Source of the DNA: Methylobacillus gramineus
Lineage (GTDB): Bacteria > Pseudomonadota > Gammaproteobacteria > Burkholderiales > Methylophilaceae
Direction: 5' to 3'
Assembly (NCBI RefSeq): GCF_020532675.1
Contig: NZ_JAJAVE010000002.1
Location: 62,001 to 126,000, forward strand
Length of the DNA stretch: 64,000 nucleotides
The translations under genes were made by a program, and so were the position numbers. Every line of letters starts with the position of its first letter. The stretch's first letter is position 1. Under the pieces are notes generated by a model. The model saw only the letters and a list, made by a program, of their open reading frames with translations. It was not told where the DNA came from and did not search any database. This document shows, piece after piece, positions 22,727 to 31,563 of this stretch.

Positions 22727-25057
22727 ATGAACATCACAGCACTGTTACCGCTTGCAATTGCGGCGACATTATTTGCTACATATGCGTTAGCCGTAGAAAC
22801 CACTCCAGCAGCTTCATCAGACCTGCAATCTACTGCCATCGCAGAAGTGCCTGCCATTGATGTCACTGGCAGTCGCACAGCCCTGCGAGATGTGCTCTCT
22901 CCAGGGGTGGTGTCAGTGGTATACCCGGATGACGTCAAGGGCGAGCATAAATCCCTGCCGGAGCTGCTGGACCAGATCCCGGGGGTCTATGTACGTCGGG
23001 TGGCGGGGACTGGGCAATATACCACCGCCAGTATTCGCGGCAGTGCACCCAGCCAGGTCAATGTCTATATCGATGGCATTCCCGTCAATACCTCCAGTGA
23101 AACCGCTGCTGATCTCTCCACCATCTCCATGTCCAATGTCGAGCGCGTTGAAGTCTATCGCGGGGTAACACCAGCACGCTTTTCCGGCGCTCCCATGGGT
23201 GGTGCAATCAATATTGTCACTAAAAAGCCAACAGGCCTAAGCGGCAGCGTGTCAGCCGGACGACGCTCATACGATGGCAAGCAGGAGAGTGCCAGCATCA
23301 CCACACCGCTGTTTGGTGGGAATCTGTTGATTGGGGTTGATGATGAGAGTAGTGAGGGGGATTTCAGGTACAAGGATTACACAGTGCAATCCTTGAATCA
23401 GATTGTGCATGGGGATGGTACGAGACCATCAACGGCTAATGTTGATGCAATCACTGGTGAACCCTACCCTGTGAATCGTAGACGTCTCAATAATAGTTTT
23501 GAGAAAAAGAATGCTCTTATTAAGTGGCAGAACCAGAAGTTAGTTGCTAAGTGGGCATACCTGGAAATGGAACGCTATTTGCCTCGTGAGATTAGTAGCA
23601 ATACTTCATATACAGATCATGCCCAAGATCTCGCATGGGTGCAGTTTGGAGAGCGTCAACGTAAACAACAGAGGCTGAACCAGAATGAGTTTTTACTAGG
23701 TTGGCGAGATAGTTTTGCCAATATGGGTGCAGGAGTTAATTTTACCTACCTTGATAAAGACCAGCGCTACCAAAATGTTGATGCTGGCGATAGTAACCCT
23801 GGCAGACGATGGATGGACTATCGCACAAAACGTTATGGTTTGTCGGGAGATCTAACTTGGGAGCTTGGACAAAATGCTTCTGTGGGTCAATTGCTGGAAT
23901 TACATGTTGATCGTTATCGTGAAACGCTTTATTCCGATATTAGTGATAATCCAGAGACTTCCGATTTTATTCCCCAATATCGGCGAGATGGAACACGTGT
24001 ACAAGCTCAGAACACTATTACGATTGCTGCGCTGGGTAATTTGCAAGTCACGCCTATTGTTCGGATGGAAAAGCTTGATGGCCCTGTGATCGGGCGTGCA
24101 TCTTCTCCACAAAGTGGACCATCCGGTAAATATGACTGGAAGCCGACAGGTAGTATTAGTCTGAAAAAGAATCTTGATACAGGTTGGCAAGTATTTAGTA
24201 GTTACGGTAATTACATTCGGTATCCGAGTTTTTATGAAATTTATGGGAATGGTTTTGATACTGTCCCCAATGCTCAGGCGGGTACCGGGGAGACTGTGCC
24301 TCTCAAGCCTGAAACTGGTCGTAATGGCGAGTTTGGTTTTGGATGGCATGGAAAGATAACAGATAGTCTCGGAGGTGATTTCAGGCTGACAATTTTTGAG
24401 CGTACGGCTAAGAATGCTATTACGCTTTATTCGGTGCCGATCGCAGCTAAATATATCAACTCAGGGGAAACCTATAATCGTGGGGTTGAAGTTGAGGGTA
24501 AATTAAGTTTTGGTCAGCGCGTCGATATTCAGTTTGCAAGCACATGGCAACAAGGATGGTACCGCGATGGGGGACTCTTTTACTATGGGGGTGCTTCAGC
24601 TCAGAGTAGGTTCCCTGATGCTGACAAGGTCAGGGTGCGTAACATGCCGGCAGTGGCTACCAATGTGCGGTTGAATCTACATTTTTTTGATGGGAGCCTG
24701 ATGACGTATATAGAAGGTAAACATACTGGCCGTCTCTATAGGGATGTGCAAAGTTGGGAAGAATCGCTCACCACTTTTGATGTTGGTACACATTACAAAA
24801 TAACTAAAGGCTGGAAGCTGTCAGCAGGTGTGAGTGACATTTTTAATCAAGGCCCTAAGCAGAAGCTAGGGGGCAGAGGAGATCAAAAACATGAGTACTC
24901 ATGGGATAGCTGCGATCCTTCTGATCCAGATTACATACTTTGCCAGTTTGGTCTTGCTCCGGGCGTTCGGTTTGATGAGGTCTATCCAATTAAAGGCAAT
25001 GTACTCTATCCGCAGCAAGGTCGTACTGCCTACTTTACTCTAGCGTATACATTTTGA
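22727..25057 (+). CDS. TonB-dependent receptor, cobalamin-regulated
   Basis: A 776-residue outer-membrane receptor. The start is the ATG at 22727, preceded by AGGGGAAG and followed by a signal peptide ending ATYALA; the same frame is open into the riboswitch but that part is not a protein. Plug motifs: EVPAIDVTGSR (TonB box region), LLDQIPGVYVRR, SIRGSAPSQVNVYIDG, RVEVYRGVTPARFSGAP and GGAINIVTKKPTG. The barrel ends AYFTLAYTF. Regulation by a cobalamin riboswitch points to a corrinoid ligand, but the sequence is only distantly like BtuB at 34144-36018. By eye the plug part is clearly more GC-rich than the barrel part from about 23370 on. Followed 90 nt later by a propeller-like gene. Confidence 0.9.
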   Translation: MNITALLPLAIAATLFATYALAVETTPAASSDLQSTAIAEVPAIDVTGSRTALRDVLSPGVVSVVYPDDVKGEHKSLPELLDQIPGVYVRRVAGTGQYTTASIRGSAPSQVNVYIDGIPVNTSSETAADLSTISMSNVERVEVYRGVTPARFSGAPMGGAINIVTKKPTGLSGSVSAGRRSYDGKQESASITTPLFGGNLLIGVDDESSEGDFRYKDYTVQSLNQIVHGDGTRPSTANVDAITGEPYPVNRRRLNNSFEKKNALIKWQNQKLVAKWAYLEMERYLPREISSNTSYTDHAQDLAWVQFGERQRKQQRLNQNEFLLGWRDSFANMGAGVNFTYLDKDQRYQNVDAGDSNPGRRWMDYRTKRYGLSGDLTWELGQNASVGQLLELHVDRYRETLYSDISDNPETSDFIPQYRRDGTRVQAQNTITIAALGNLQVTPIVRMEKLDGPVIGRASSPQSGPSGKYDWKPTGSISLKKNLDTGWQVFSSYGNYIRYPSFYEIYGNGFDTVPNAQAGTGETVPLKPETGRNGEFGFGWHGKITDSLGGDFRLTIFERTAKNAITLYSVPIAAKYINSGETYNRGVEVEGKLSFGQRVDIQFASTWQQGWYRDGGLFYYGGASAQSRFPDADKVRVRNMPAVATNVRLNLHFFDGSLMTYIEGKHTGRLYRDVQSWEESLTTFDVGTHYKITKGWKLSAGVSDIFNQGPKQKLGGRGDQKHEYSWDSCDPSDPDYILCQFGLAPGVRFDEVYPIKGNVLYPQQGRTAYFTLAYTF

Positions 25058-25147
25058 TTGAGGTTTCACCTTCTCATGCCAGAGGTAGCATACATGCGGT
25101 ACCAATAGAAAATTCTTATTCTGAGTTCATTAAAGGAGAGCAGGTAG

Positions 25148-26419
25148 ATGGCAAATACATTTTTGGCTTATAGCGTTTATTACTATGATGCATCCAATAT
25201 AGGTCGTGGTATGGCTGGTCGTATTTTGGATACTGGTAGTGCGGTAGCCGCAAGCCCTAATCTTAAAACAGGACTCAATGGCGACCCCAAGGTGGAAGGC
25301 TTTGCAGACAGTACCAATGTCTTGCGGATTGCAGTGACCGATTACGTTAATGGCGTTTCCAGGCCGGTCTCGATTTATAACGCTGTTTCTCCGACGGTTG
25401 CACCAAGCCCGGCGACTGTCACCTGGTCCAATGTAAAAAACCTCGGTGACCTGGTGAAAGTGGGCAGTTATCTGTATGCGATTGATTACGACAATGCACG
25501 CGTGGTGGAGATCAATGCGACAACCTTTGCACAAACGGGGGTCAGTTACACATTGCCTGCCAGCCTGACGCCGAGTGGCTTTGTTGCGCATGGTCAATCG
25601 CTCATCAATATAGGTGGCACGCTGTTTGGCTTATTCACTTTTGCCAATAGCGGCTGGACGACTTATGCCAATAGCCTGCTGGTGCGTTTTACCATTACCG
25701 GCGGTAGCGCAATCAGCGTGGGTGCTACTGACTACAATGCCAATCTGGCGAAAAATGCATTTGCATTTGCGAATAGTGGAAATGATCTTTATGTGACAGC
25801 GGTTGGTGGTGTGCAAGGCTCATCAGGCACGCCTAACGCTGCTTCGCGGTTGCAGAAAATTAATTACACTCTGGCTAACCTGACCACGGCGACTGTGACG
25901 GATGTGCTGAGTCCAAGTGCCACTTACCCTTACGAGTTCCGTGACATCAGCTTCAAGGGAACCACGGCCTATATCCTGATGGGCACTTATAACAGCAGCT
26001 GGCAATTGGCGGGCAAGCTGGTGAGCACAACTAACTTCACCACATTTACCACCATCAATGATTTCAGCGCTGGTGCGCCCGGCTACTTCTGGGCCGCACA
26101 ATATACTGCTGACAATGACCGCATATGGTTTGCGCGTGGCAAACAGATCCTGGTGTATGCGGCGACCAGTACCACAACCCCGGTATCTACCTTGAGCCTT
26201 ACAGCCGGCAGCTTGATCAGCACCGGTCAGCTATATGACAACCTGAATGACCTGACCTATGTGGGGGCACTGGGCACGCGGACTACACTGCGTGGGTACC
26301 GATCACCTATCCAGGTTTCTCAGTCAGCCAAAGCGGTACGAGCACGCACCATCACGGCAGGCCGTCCTGAATTGACTGAAGAAGAACAGCGTCAGTTGGA
26401 CGAAGAGTTTAGCGCTTAA
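25148..26419 (+). CDS. Propeller-like protein of unknown function next to the corrinoid receptor
   Basis: A 423-residue protein with a good ribosome site (AAAGGAGAGCAGGTAG before ATG). I do not recognise the family. Repeating beta-rich units with a tyrosine or aspartate turn, such as GSYLYAIDYDNARVVEI, GTLFGLFTFANSGW, GNDLYVTAVGG, GTTAYILMGTYNSSW and NDRIWFARGKQILVYA, suggest a six- or seven-bladed propeller. It is rich in Ser, Thr, Asn and Ala and has no Cys, as in many exported proteins, yet no signal peptide or lipobox is visible. It ends in a charged tail with LTEEEQRQLDEEF. Its place behind a riboswitch-controlled receptor recalls BtuG, the surface propeller that binds B12 in Bacteroides; homology to BtuG is not claimed. 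Confidence 0.75.
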   Translation: MANTFLAYSVYYYDASNIGRGMAGRILDTGSAVAASPNLKTGLNGDPKVEGFADSTNVLRIAVTDYVNGVSRPVSIYNAVSPTVAPSPATVTWSNVKNLGDLVKVGSYLYAIDYDNARVVEINATTFAQTGVSYTLPASLTPSGFVAHGQSLINIGGTLFGLFTFANSGWTTYANSLLVRFTITGGSAISVGATDYNANLAKNAFAFANSGNDLYVTAVGGVQGSSGTPNAASRLQKINYTLANLTTATVTDVLSPSATYPYEFRDISFKGTTAYILMGTYNSSWQLAGKLVSTTNFTTFTTINDFSAGAPGYFWAAQYTADNDRIWFARGKQILVYAATSTTTPVSTLSLTAGSLISTGQLYDNLNDLTYVGALGTRTTLRGYRSPIQVSQSAKAVRARTITAGRPELTEEEQRQLDEEFSA

Positions 26420-26433
26420 CGCAGTCATGCCCA

Positions 26434-26474
26434 CGCCATCACCCTGGCTTATCAAGTCAGGGTGATGGCGTTTT
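26434..26474 (+). terminator. Intrinsic terminator between convergent corrinoid operons
   Basis: CGCCATCACCCTG (26434-26446) and CAGGGTGATGGCG (26458-26470) form a perfect 13-bp stem with an 11-nt loop, followed by TTTT on the plus strand. It ends the receptor/propeller operon and overlaps the last codons of the convergent DUF2149 gene. Confidence 0.85.
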
Positions 26475-26768
26475 ACCTTCTGTATTTTCTATCAATACCA
26501 GTTTGCCGGTCTTGGGGTCGCGATAGACCTGTCCCACTGACTGGTAACCATTGCCCAGGTGTGAGCTTGAGCTGGCAATATCAGGGGCCTTGATTTCCTG
26601 GCCTTGCTCTATTTCCTTTGGTTTGACCAGCATGGTTTGTCCGCCAGCGCTGAGGGCGGCCAACAGGCCGCAGGCAAATACCAGCATGACATCCACCAGG
26701 TTGACCAGGCTGGCCCGTGGGTCTTCATCTTCATGGTCAAAGCGGCTGCTCAGGCGCAATTTGCTCAT
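26457..26768 (-). CDS. DUF2149 protein, ExbD/TolR-like partner
   Basis: A 103-residue protein with one membrane helix (about residues 21-42). The helix begins ASLVNLVDVMLVFACGL, which matches the ExbD/TolR pattern with the proton-carrying Asp, here Asp26. A short periplasmic part follows and reads SVGQVYRDPKTGKLVLIEN, typical of DUF2149. It overlaps the preceding channel gene by ATGA and is the last gene of the CobN-like operon. I infer that it forms a proton-driven stator with the TolQ-like protein, with the CobN-like periplasmic protein as the thing being moved or powered. Confidence 0.85.
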   Translation of the reverse strand: MSKLRLSSRFDHEDEDPRASLVNLVDVMLVFACGLLAALSAGGQTMLVKPKEIEQGQEIKAPDIASSSSHLGNGYQSVGQVYRDPKTGKLVLIENTEGKTPSP

Positions 26769-27202
26769 GATCTGGCTTCCAGTCCTTCCAGCACATCTTC
26801 ATACCAGCGACGGCGCAGCTTGCCGATTACAAGGCCGATAATGCCTGCAATCAGGCCCAGCACGGTTGCATCAAATGCCGTGGTGACGGCCTTGGCCAGT
26901 TGTGCCGGATCACCTTGTCCAAGCGCTGCCAGGCCAGGCCCGAGCGGGATGATGGTTGCCATCAGGCCCAGCATGGGCGGAATGCGGGAAAGCAGGTCTG
27001 CACGTTCCAGACGGTGTCGTGCCAGCTTGGTGACGGCGTCGATATTGCCTGAGGCGCGCATCTGGCGCAGTCCGAACAAGCGTTCACCCAGGGTAAGGCC
27101 AGCTTCCAGGACGGCGATGATGACGGAGATCACCAGAATGATAATGACAGGTTTCAATAACCAGGTAATGGCGTGATGCAAGTTATCCAGATCAAAAGGC
27201 AT
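26765..27202 (-). CDS. MotA/TolQ/ExbB-family proton channel protein
   Basis: A 145-residue inner-membrane protein with three helices: residues about 14-36 (LLKPVIIILVISVIIAVLE), 80-102 and 112-132. LGLMATIIPLGPGL and AFDATVLGLIAGIIGLVIG keep the small residues and the Thr of the ExbB/TolQ proton path. It is shorter than ExbB and lacks the large cytoplasmic loop of TolQ, as is typical of versions paired with DUF2149. It lies 41 nt after the CobN-like gene. Confidence 0.88.
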   Translation of the reverse strand: MPFDLDNLHHAITWLLKPVIIILVISVIIAVLEAGLTLGERLFGLRQMRASGNIDAVTKLARHRLERADLLSRIPPMLGLMATIIPLGPGLAALGQGDPAQLAKAVTTAFDATVLGLIAGIIGLVIGKLRRRWYEDVLEGLEARS

Positions 27203-27243
27203 AGCAGTTATTCCATATAGTTAGCTGGTGAAGGCATGGCTGG

Positions 27244-30200
27244 TTACAACCTGGGCTTGCGGGTACCAAACCATAGCCCGGCGATAAAGATGGGCAGCAA
27301 CATCAGCAGCCATTGCCAGTTGTCCTGCACAGTCTTAACGGCTATCTCATAGGCGCGGGGTTCTGCTGGTTTGGTTTCTGGTGTATTGCTTTTTTCTATA
27401 GCCGTTTTTGCCGGCGCTATCTTGGGTTTCACTTGCTCTGCTATGGGCGATTGAGCTGGCTCTTGTGTTGCAGGGCTGTTGGTATCAGCCTGGCTGGCAT
27501 AAGTTGCGGGTACTGCATCACCGCGTGCCTTGGACAAAGTCTGTTGCAATGTGTGCTGGTCGGCACTGTCCAGATATGGCATCAGCCAGTTCCACATGGG
27601 GTGATTGGGTGCTGTATGGCCACTGCCGGGTAACCCGTTTTTATTGACAAGTTTGGCCAGGTCGCTACCAAGTTGTCTTAATGTGGCTTCATCCGTGTGC
27701 CAATAGCCTTTTTCAGCAGCCACCATCATGATCGCCAGCATGTGTGCTTTGACCTGGGCGTTGTGGTCTTTTTCCAGGAATTTATCCAGGCCAAGCTTGA
27801 GTCCGTCATCCATATAGACACGCTTCACTTCGTCCCATGCCCAGTCCTTGATGATGTCGGGGCGTGTCACTTGCCAGCCCCAGAGGTTTTCCAGAAACTC
27901 CTGGCCCATGGTGCGTGCACCGGCATAACCATGTGTCATCAATGGGCGTATCCATGCGGGGTTGAGGTAACGTCCACGCAGTTCCATCAGCAGCGCTGTT
28001 TCCAATGGGTCATCACTCAGGTTATCTGCATCGGTGTGATTGAGGATACGTGCCGTGGGTCGTTTACCGGTCACGGTTTCAGTGGCCAGTGACAGGCCTC
28101 CGAGATAGTCAAAGGCATCATTGTTGTCGATGAGGCCGTATAGATTGGATGCGCGACCATGGTAGGTGTTGGTAATGCTGCCTAATGCAGTTTTGAGTAC
28201 CTCTTGCGCGGGCTGTCCCTGTGCATCCATGCCGTAAGCATGGCCCATGCGGGTCAGGTAGGCATTGCCAAGTTCATTGCGGTCTTTCCAGGTACCGGAA
28301 CGCTCTGTCAGCCGGTTGACGCCTGTACCGTAAGCACCGGGAGCATCACCGAAGATACGCCATGCAGCTTCACGGCCCGCTTGTTGTGCGGGTTGGCCAT
28401 GTTGCATATGGGCCTGGGTGCGACGTATCCATTGCAGCGCAACGCCGTTGCTCGCCAGGGGCTCACTGCCTTCCTGCAAGCTTGCAGCCAGTGGTTCCAG
28501 TGCAGTGGTCAGCGCATTGTTCAATTGCGGGTGATCGCGGCGGATCTGCTGGGCTGAGGCTGCGAGTGCCAGGCGACCCCCATTGTCTATCCACTGCATG
28601 AGGTTGGGATAGAGGTCGCGGAACAGGCCGGATGTGGTGACGATGACATCGTGCCGCGGTATATCCGGCTTGAGCTGCATTTTCTGCACAATGCCACGCG
28701 CGTTCCATTCTGGCTCTATGCCCATCAGGCTCAGGATAAAGCTAACCATGACGCCTTCATCACGTACCGCATCCGATGCCCAGAGAATGACGCCTTCACT
28801 GTCATTGACGCTATCGCGCTCACGCACCTTGGTAGCCATGCTGGCACCAATCTGGAAGCCTATCCGCGTTGGCAGGACATCGCCATCCAGTGCATGAAAG
28901 TTACGTCCTGTGGGCAGCGACTCCGGTGAACGCAAAGGGTCATTGCCCTTGCCCGGGGCAATAAAGCCGCCATCCAGTGCGTGCAGCAAGGCTTGCATTT
29001 CCAGTGCAGGAGAGGCTGCCAGCGCATCACGCGTTTTTTGGCTCACGCTGTCAGGTTGCCCACGTGCCATCGAGTCCAGCATCAATTGCAACGATTCATC
29101 CGACCACTGGCGGCCAAAGATATGCAGGCCATGGGGCATGAATTTTTCCTGCAGTTTGGTCAGGTAATGGCCAATTTCATGGGCCAGAAGATCATCGTCT
29201 GTCTGCTCATATCCAATACCACGGACTTCCAGTACATCGGCCATGCTGGCCTCAAGCTCTGCACGCAATTGCAGGGCTTCCACAAGTCGGCGCATTTCAC
29301 GCGCGGCTTCCACTTTCATGGTTTCAGAGCTTGATGATTCATAGGTCTCTACAATTTGCCGTAATTCCAGCAGCCGATCATAGAGCGGTGTGGATGTGAG
29401 GGGGGGTGTCAGGTGATCAATCATGACGGCCAGGCCTCGGCGCTTGGACTGCGTGCCTTCACCCACACCATCGACGATGTAGGGATAGATGCCGGGCAGG
29501 TCACCCGCGATGATGCGGGAGTAATCATCTGTAGCCAGCCCCACTGCCTTGCCCGGCAGAAATTCATAGGTAGAGTGGCGACCTATGTGTACCAGTGCAT
29601 CCGCCTTGAAGCTGCTTTGTAGCCAATGGTAAAACCCCAGATATTGATGTGGAGGCGGGATGGTCGTGTTGGCATGCAGTAACTCCTCATCCACTTCCCA
29701 GCCACGCGGAGGCTGCGGTCCGATGAATATATTGCCAAATTGCAGGCCTGGGATCAGCAGCTTGCGGTCATGCACCATGACTTTGCCTGGGGGCTGGCCC
29801 CAGCCTCTCAGTCCTTCTATGCCCAAACCGGCTAGCCGGGTTTTCTGCACAGTGAGTTGGCTGCAGTCCGTATGCTTGTCCAGGCATTGCAGATAGGCTT
29901 TGTTGAGCGCATCCAGTTGCTTGAGGGCATTATTACGCTCCGGGTGATCAGCGCCTTCCAGCAGGTGGCGCAGCTCGTGCATGGCCTTGTCCAGCCGGTT
30001 GCGCGCAATATCAATTTCGCCTGCTTTCTGCGCGGCTGTCAGGTCCGCATGCAGCTTGCCCAGTGGCCCCTCCACCATTTCACCGCGAACCTGCGGTGCC
30101 AGGGTAGAAAACCAGTTCATATAGGATGGCAGGTCCAGACTATTCACTTGCTGGCTCATACTTGCCAGCGCGCCATTGTCCTCAGGCAAGTTGACGCCGC

Positions 30201-31563
30201 GCTCCTGCATCAGGTCAAGCAATGCTTCTTGAGAAGCAGGCAGTGCACCGGTGGTATATCCGGCTTTTTTCAGTGCCTGCAGCATGTCAAACAGCGAAGC
30301 AGGGACATCCAGGTTGTCGGCACCGATGTTCTGGCGACCAGGCGGGTGATTGTAATAAATCAGCGCGACTTTCTTGTCCGCATTCGGCTTGGCTTGCAGC
30401 TTTTGCCAGTTAAGCACGCGTGTCACCAATGACTTGACCTCGGCAGGGAGGATTTGCGGGAGTTTCAATTCCACCCCGGTTAATTTATCCAGTGTGGCCG
30501 GGCCTGCGGCAGCGACGACGATAGGCTGTGAGCTACCCTGGATTTCAGGCATGGCCACGCGGTATTGCACCGAGTTGATCGGCAATCCATCTTCGGATAA
30601 TTGCCAGGCGGAAGCCGTGCGGTCTGTGAGTCTCATGGCTTTATACACAGGGACATCCAGTGTCTTTAGCAGCTCGGTGACAGCTTCCCGTCCCTCGGCA
30701 GCCCCGACCACAAAGTCTTGCAGTACGACCAGCCCGGTGGGGGTGGCTGGTGCCAGTAATTTTTTCAGGTTGGCAATTGCATCACGAGAAGTCTCGCCCC
30801 AGCGCGCCATGATGGTGATACATGGCATGCGACGCTGCTCGCTGGCGGCACAGATTGCATCTGCTGGTTGCGGGTCGCTGGTGCTCAAGTCCAGCACTGC
30901 CAGCATCGGCCCGGGCTGGTTATTGAGGGTTTGCTCCAGCTCCTTGCCACCACGCCGCAGTCGCAGGGTTTGTTCTGGCTGGATAGCGGGCAAGCTGGCA
31001 GCCGGATGTAGTAGCTGGCGCATGAATGTTGCCAGATTATCGTTACCACCTGCCTGCCACAGGTTATGCAATCCCAGCCACTGGCTGGCAGCCGGATGTT
31101 GCTGAGCCAGTTCTGCCACTTTTGGGGAAAGATTGTTTTGCGTCAGTGTCAGGCTTTTGGCATGTGAAAAATTGCTGACTTGCTGGCCTTGCCAGCGGCT
31201 GCGCAGTGACAGTGCGCTATCACCGTTGAAGGCAATGAAGTTCTTCGGTTTGCCTGAACCCAGTTGGTCCAGTTGTGCCTGTAATTGTTGTGAGGTTTCC
31301 GCATAAACGGCAATGGCGAATACCGCATCTGCCTGTTGTAACCAACGCTTCAGGGTGCGACTGTCGGCAGCCAGTACCTGGGATTGTGTACGCAGGATAA
31401 TCTGGTCTTTGCCCTTGCTCGCCTCAAGTGCTGTGTGAGCCGCTGTGGCAGCAGCAGGGGCTGTACGGTCTGATACCACGCCAAAAAGGGTGGCTGCTGA
31501 AGCTGGTGCGCTCAAGCAAAGCAGCAGATACAGCAGGGAAGAGCTATAGCGAAGAGTCATCAT
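27244..31563 (-). CDS. Periplasmic, membrane-anchored CobN-like chelatase
   Basis: A 1439-residue protein related to CobN, the large subunit of aerobic cobaltochelatase. The CobN-type core is clear: HIGRHSTYEFLPGKAVGL (His663), AGDLPGIYPYIVDGVGEG, then RGLAVMIDHLTPPL and IGFQIGASMATKVRERD. Classical CobN is cytosolic and works with CobS and CobT, neither seen here. This version has a signal peptide (residues 1-23, ending APASAA), a Pro/Ala/Lys-rich linker near residues 1370-1405 and a C-terminal helix WQWLLMLLPIFIAGLWF followed by a positive tail. Its core should therefore lie in the periplasm, anchored at the end. It overlaps cobB (ATGATG) and is followed by a proton-channel pair. Likely role: periplasmic metal insertion into or removal from a tetrapyrrole, or corrinoid handling. 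Confidence 0.9.
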   Translation of the reverse strand: MMTLRYSSSLLYLLLCLSAPASAATLFGVVSDRTAPAAATAAHTALEASKGKDQIILRTQSQVLAADSRTLKRWLQQADAVFAIAVYAETSQQLQAQLDQLGSGKPKNFIAFNGDSALSLRSRWQGQQVSNFSHAKSLTLTQNNLSPKVAELAQQHPAASQWLGLHNLWQAGGNDNLATFMRQLLHPAASLPAIQPEQTLRLRRGGKELEQTLNNQPGPMLAVLDLSTSDPQPADAICAASEQRRMPCITIMARWGETSRDAIANLKKLLAPATPTGLVVLQDFVVGAAEGREAVTELLKTLDVPVYKAMRLTDRTASAWQLSEDGLPINSVQYRVAMPEIQGSSQPIVVAAAGPATLDKLTGVELKLPQILPAEVKSLVTRVLNWQKLQAKPNADKKVALIYYNHPPGRQNIGADNLDVPASLFDMLQALKKAGYTTGALPASQEALLDLMQERGVNLPEDNGALASMSQQVNSLDLPSYMNWFSTLAPQVRGEMVEGPLGKLHADLTAAQKAGEIDIARNRLDKAMHELRHLLEGADHPERNNALKQLDALNKAYLQCLDKHTDCSQLTVQKTRLAGLGIEGLRGWGQPPGKVMVHDRKLLIPGLQFGNIFIGPQPPRGWEVDEELLHANTTIPPPHQYLGFYHWLQSSFKADALVHIGRHSTYEFLPGKAVGLATDDYSRIIAGDLPGIYPYIVDGVGEGTQSKRRGLAVMIDHLTPPLTSTPLYDRLLELRQIVETYESSSSETMKVEAAREMRRLVEALQLRAELEASMADVLEVRGIGYEQTDDDLLAHEIGHYLTKLQEKFMPHGLHIFGRQWSDESLQLMLDSMARGQPDSVSQKTRDALAASPALEMQALLHALDGGFIAPGKGNDPLRSPESLPTGRNFHALDGDVLPTRIGFQIGASMATKVRERDSVNDSEGVILWASDAVRDEGVMVSFILSLMGIEPEWNARGIVQKMQLKPDIPRHDVIVTTSGLFRDLYPNLMQWIDNGGRLALAASAQQIRRDHPQLNNALTTALEPLAASLQEGSEPLASNGVALQWIRRTQAHMQHGQPAQQAGREAAWRIFGDAPGAYGTGVNRLTERSGTWKDRNELGNAYLTRMGHAYGMDAQGQPAQEVLKTALGSITNTYHGRASNLYGLIDNNDAFDYLGGLSLATETVTGKRPTARILNHTDADNLSDDPLETALLMELRGRYLNPAWIRPLMTHGYAGARTMGQEFLENLWGWQVTRPDIIKDWAWDEVKRVYMDDGLKLGLDKFLEKDHNAQVKAHMLAIMMVAAEKGYWHTDEATLRQLGSDLAKLVNKNGLPGSGHTAPNHPMWNWLMPYLDSADQHTLQQTLSKARGDAVPATYASQADTNSPATQEPAQSPIAEQVKPKIAPAKTAIEKSNTPETKPAEPRAYEIAVKTVQDNWQWLLMLLPIFIAGLWFGTRKPRL

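Noticed and set aside
30374-31105. Long plus-strand frames opposite the CobN-like gene
   Set aside because: They are low-complexity antisense shadows of a clear 1439-residue gene.
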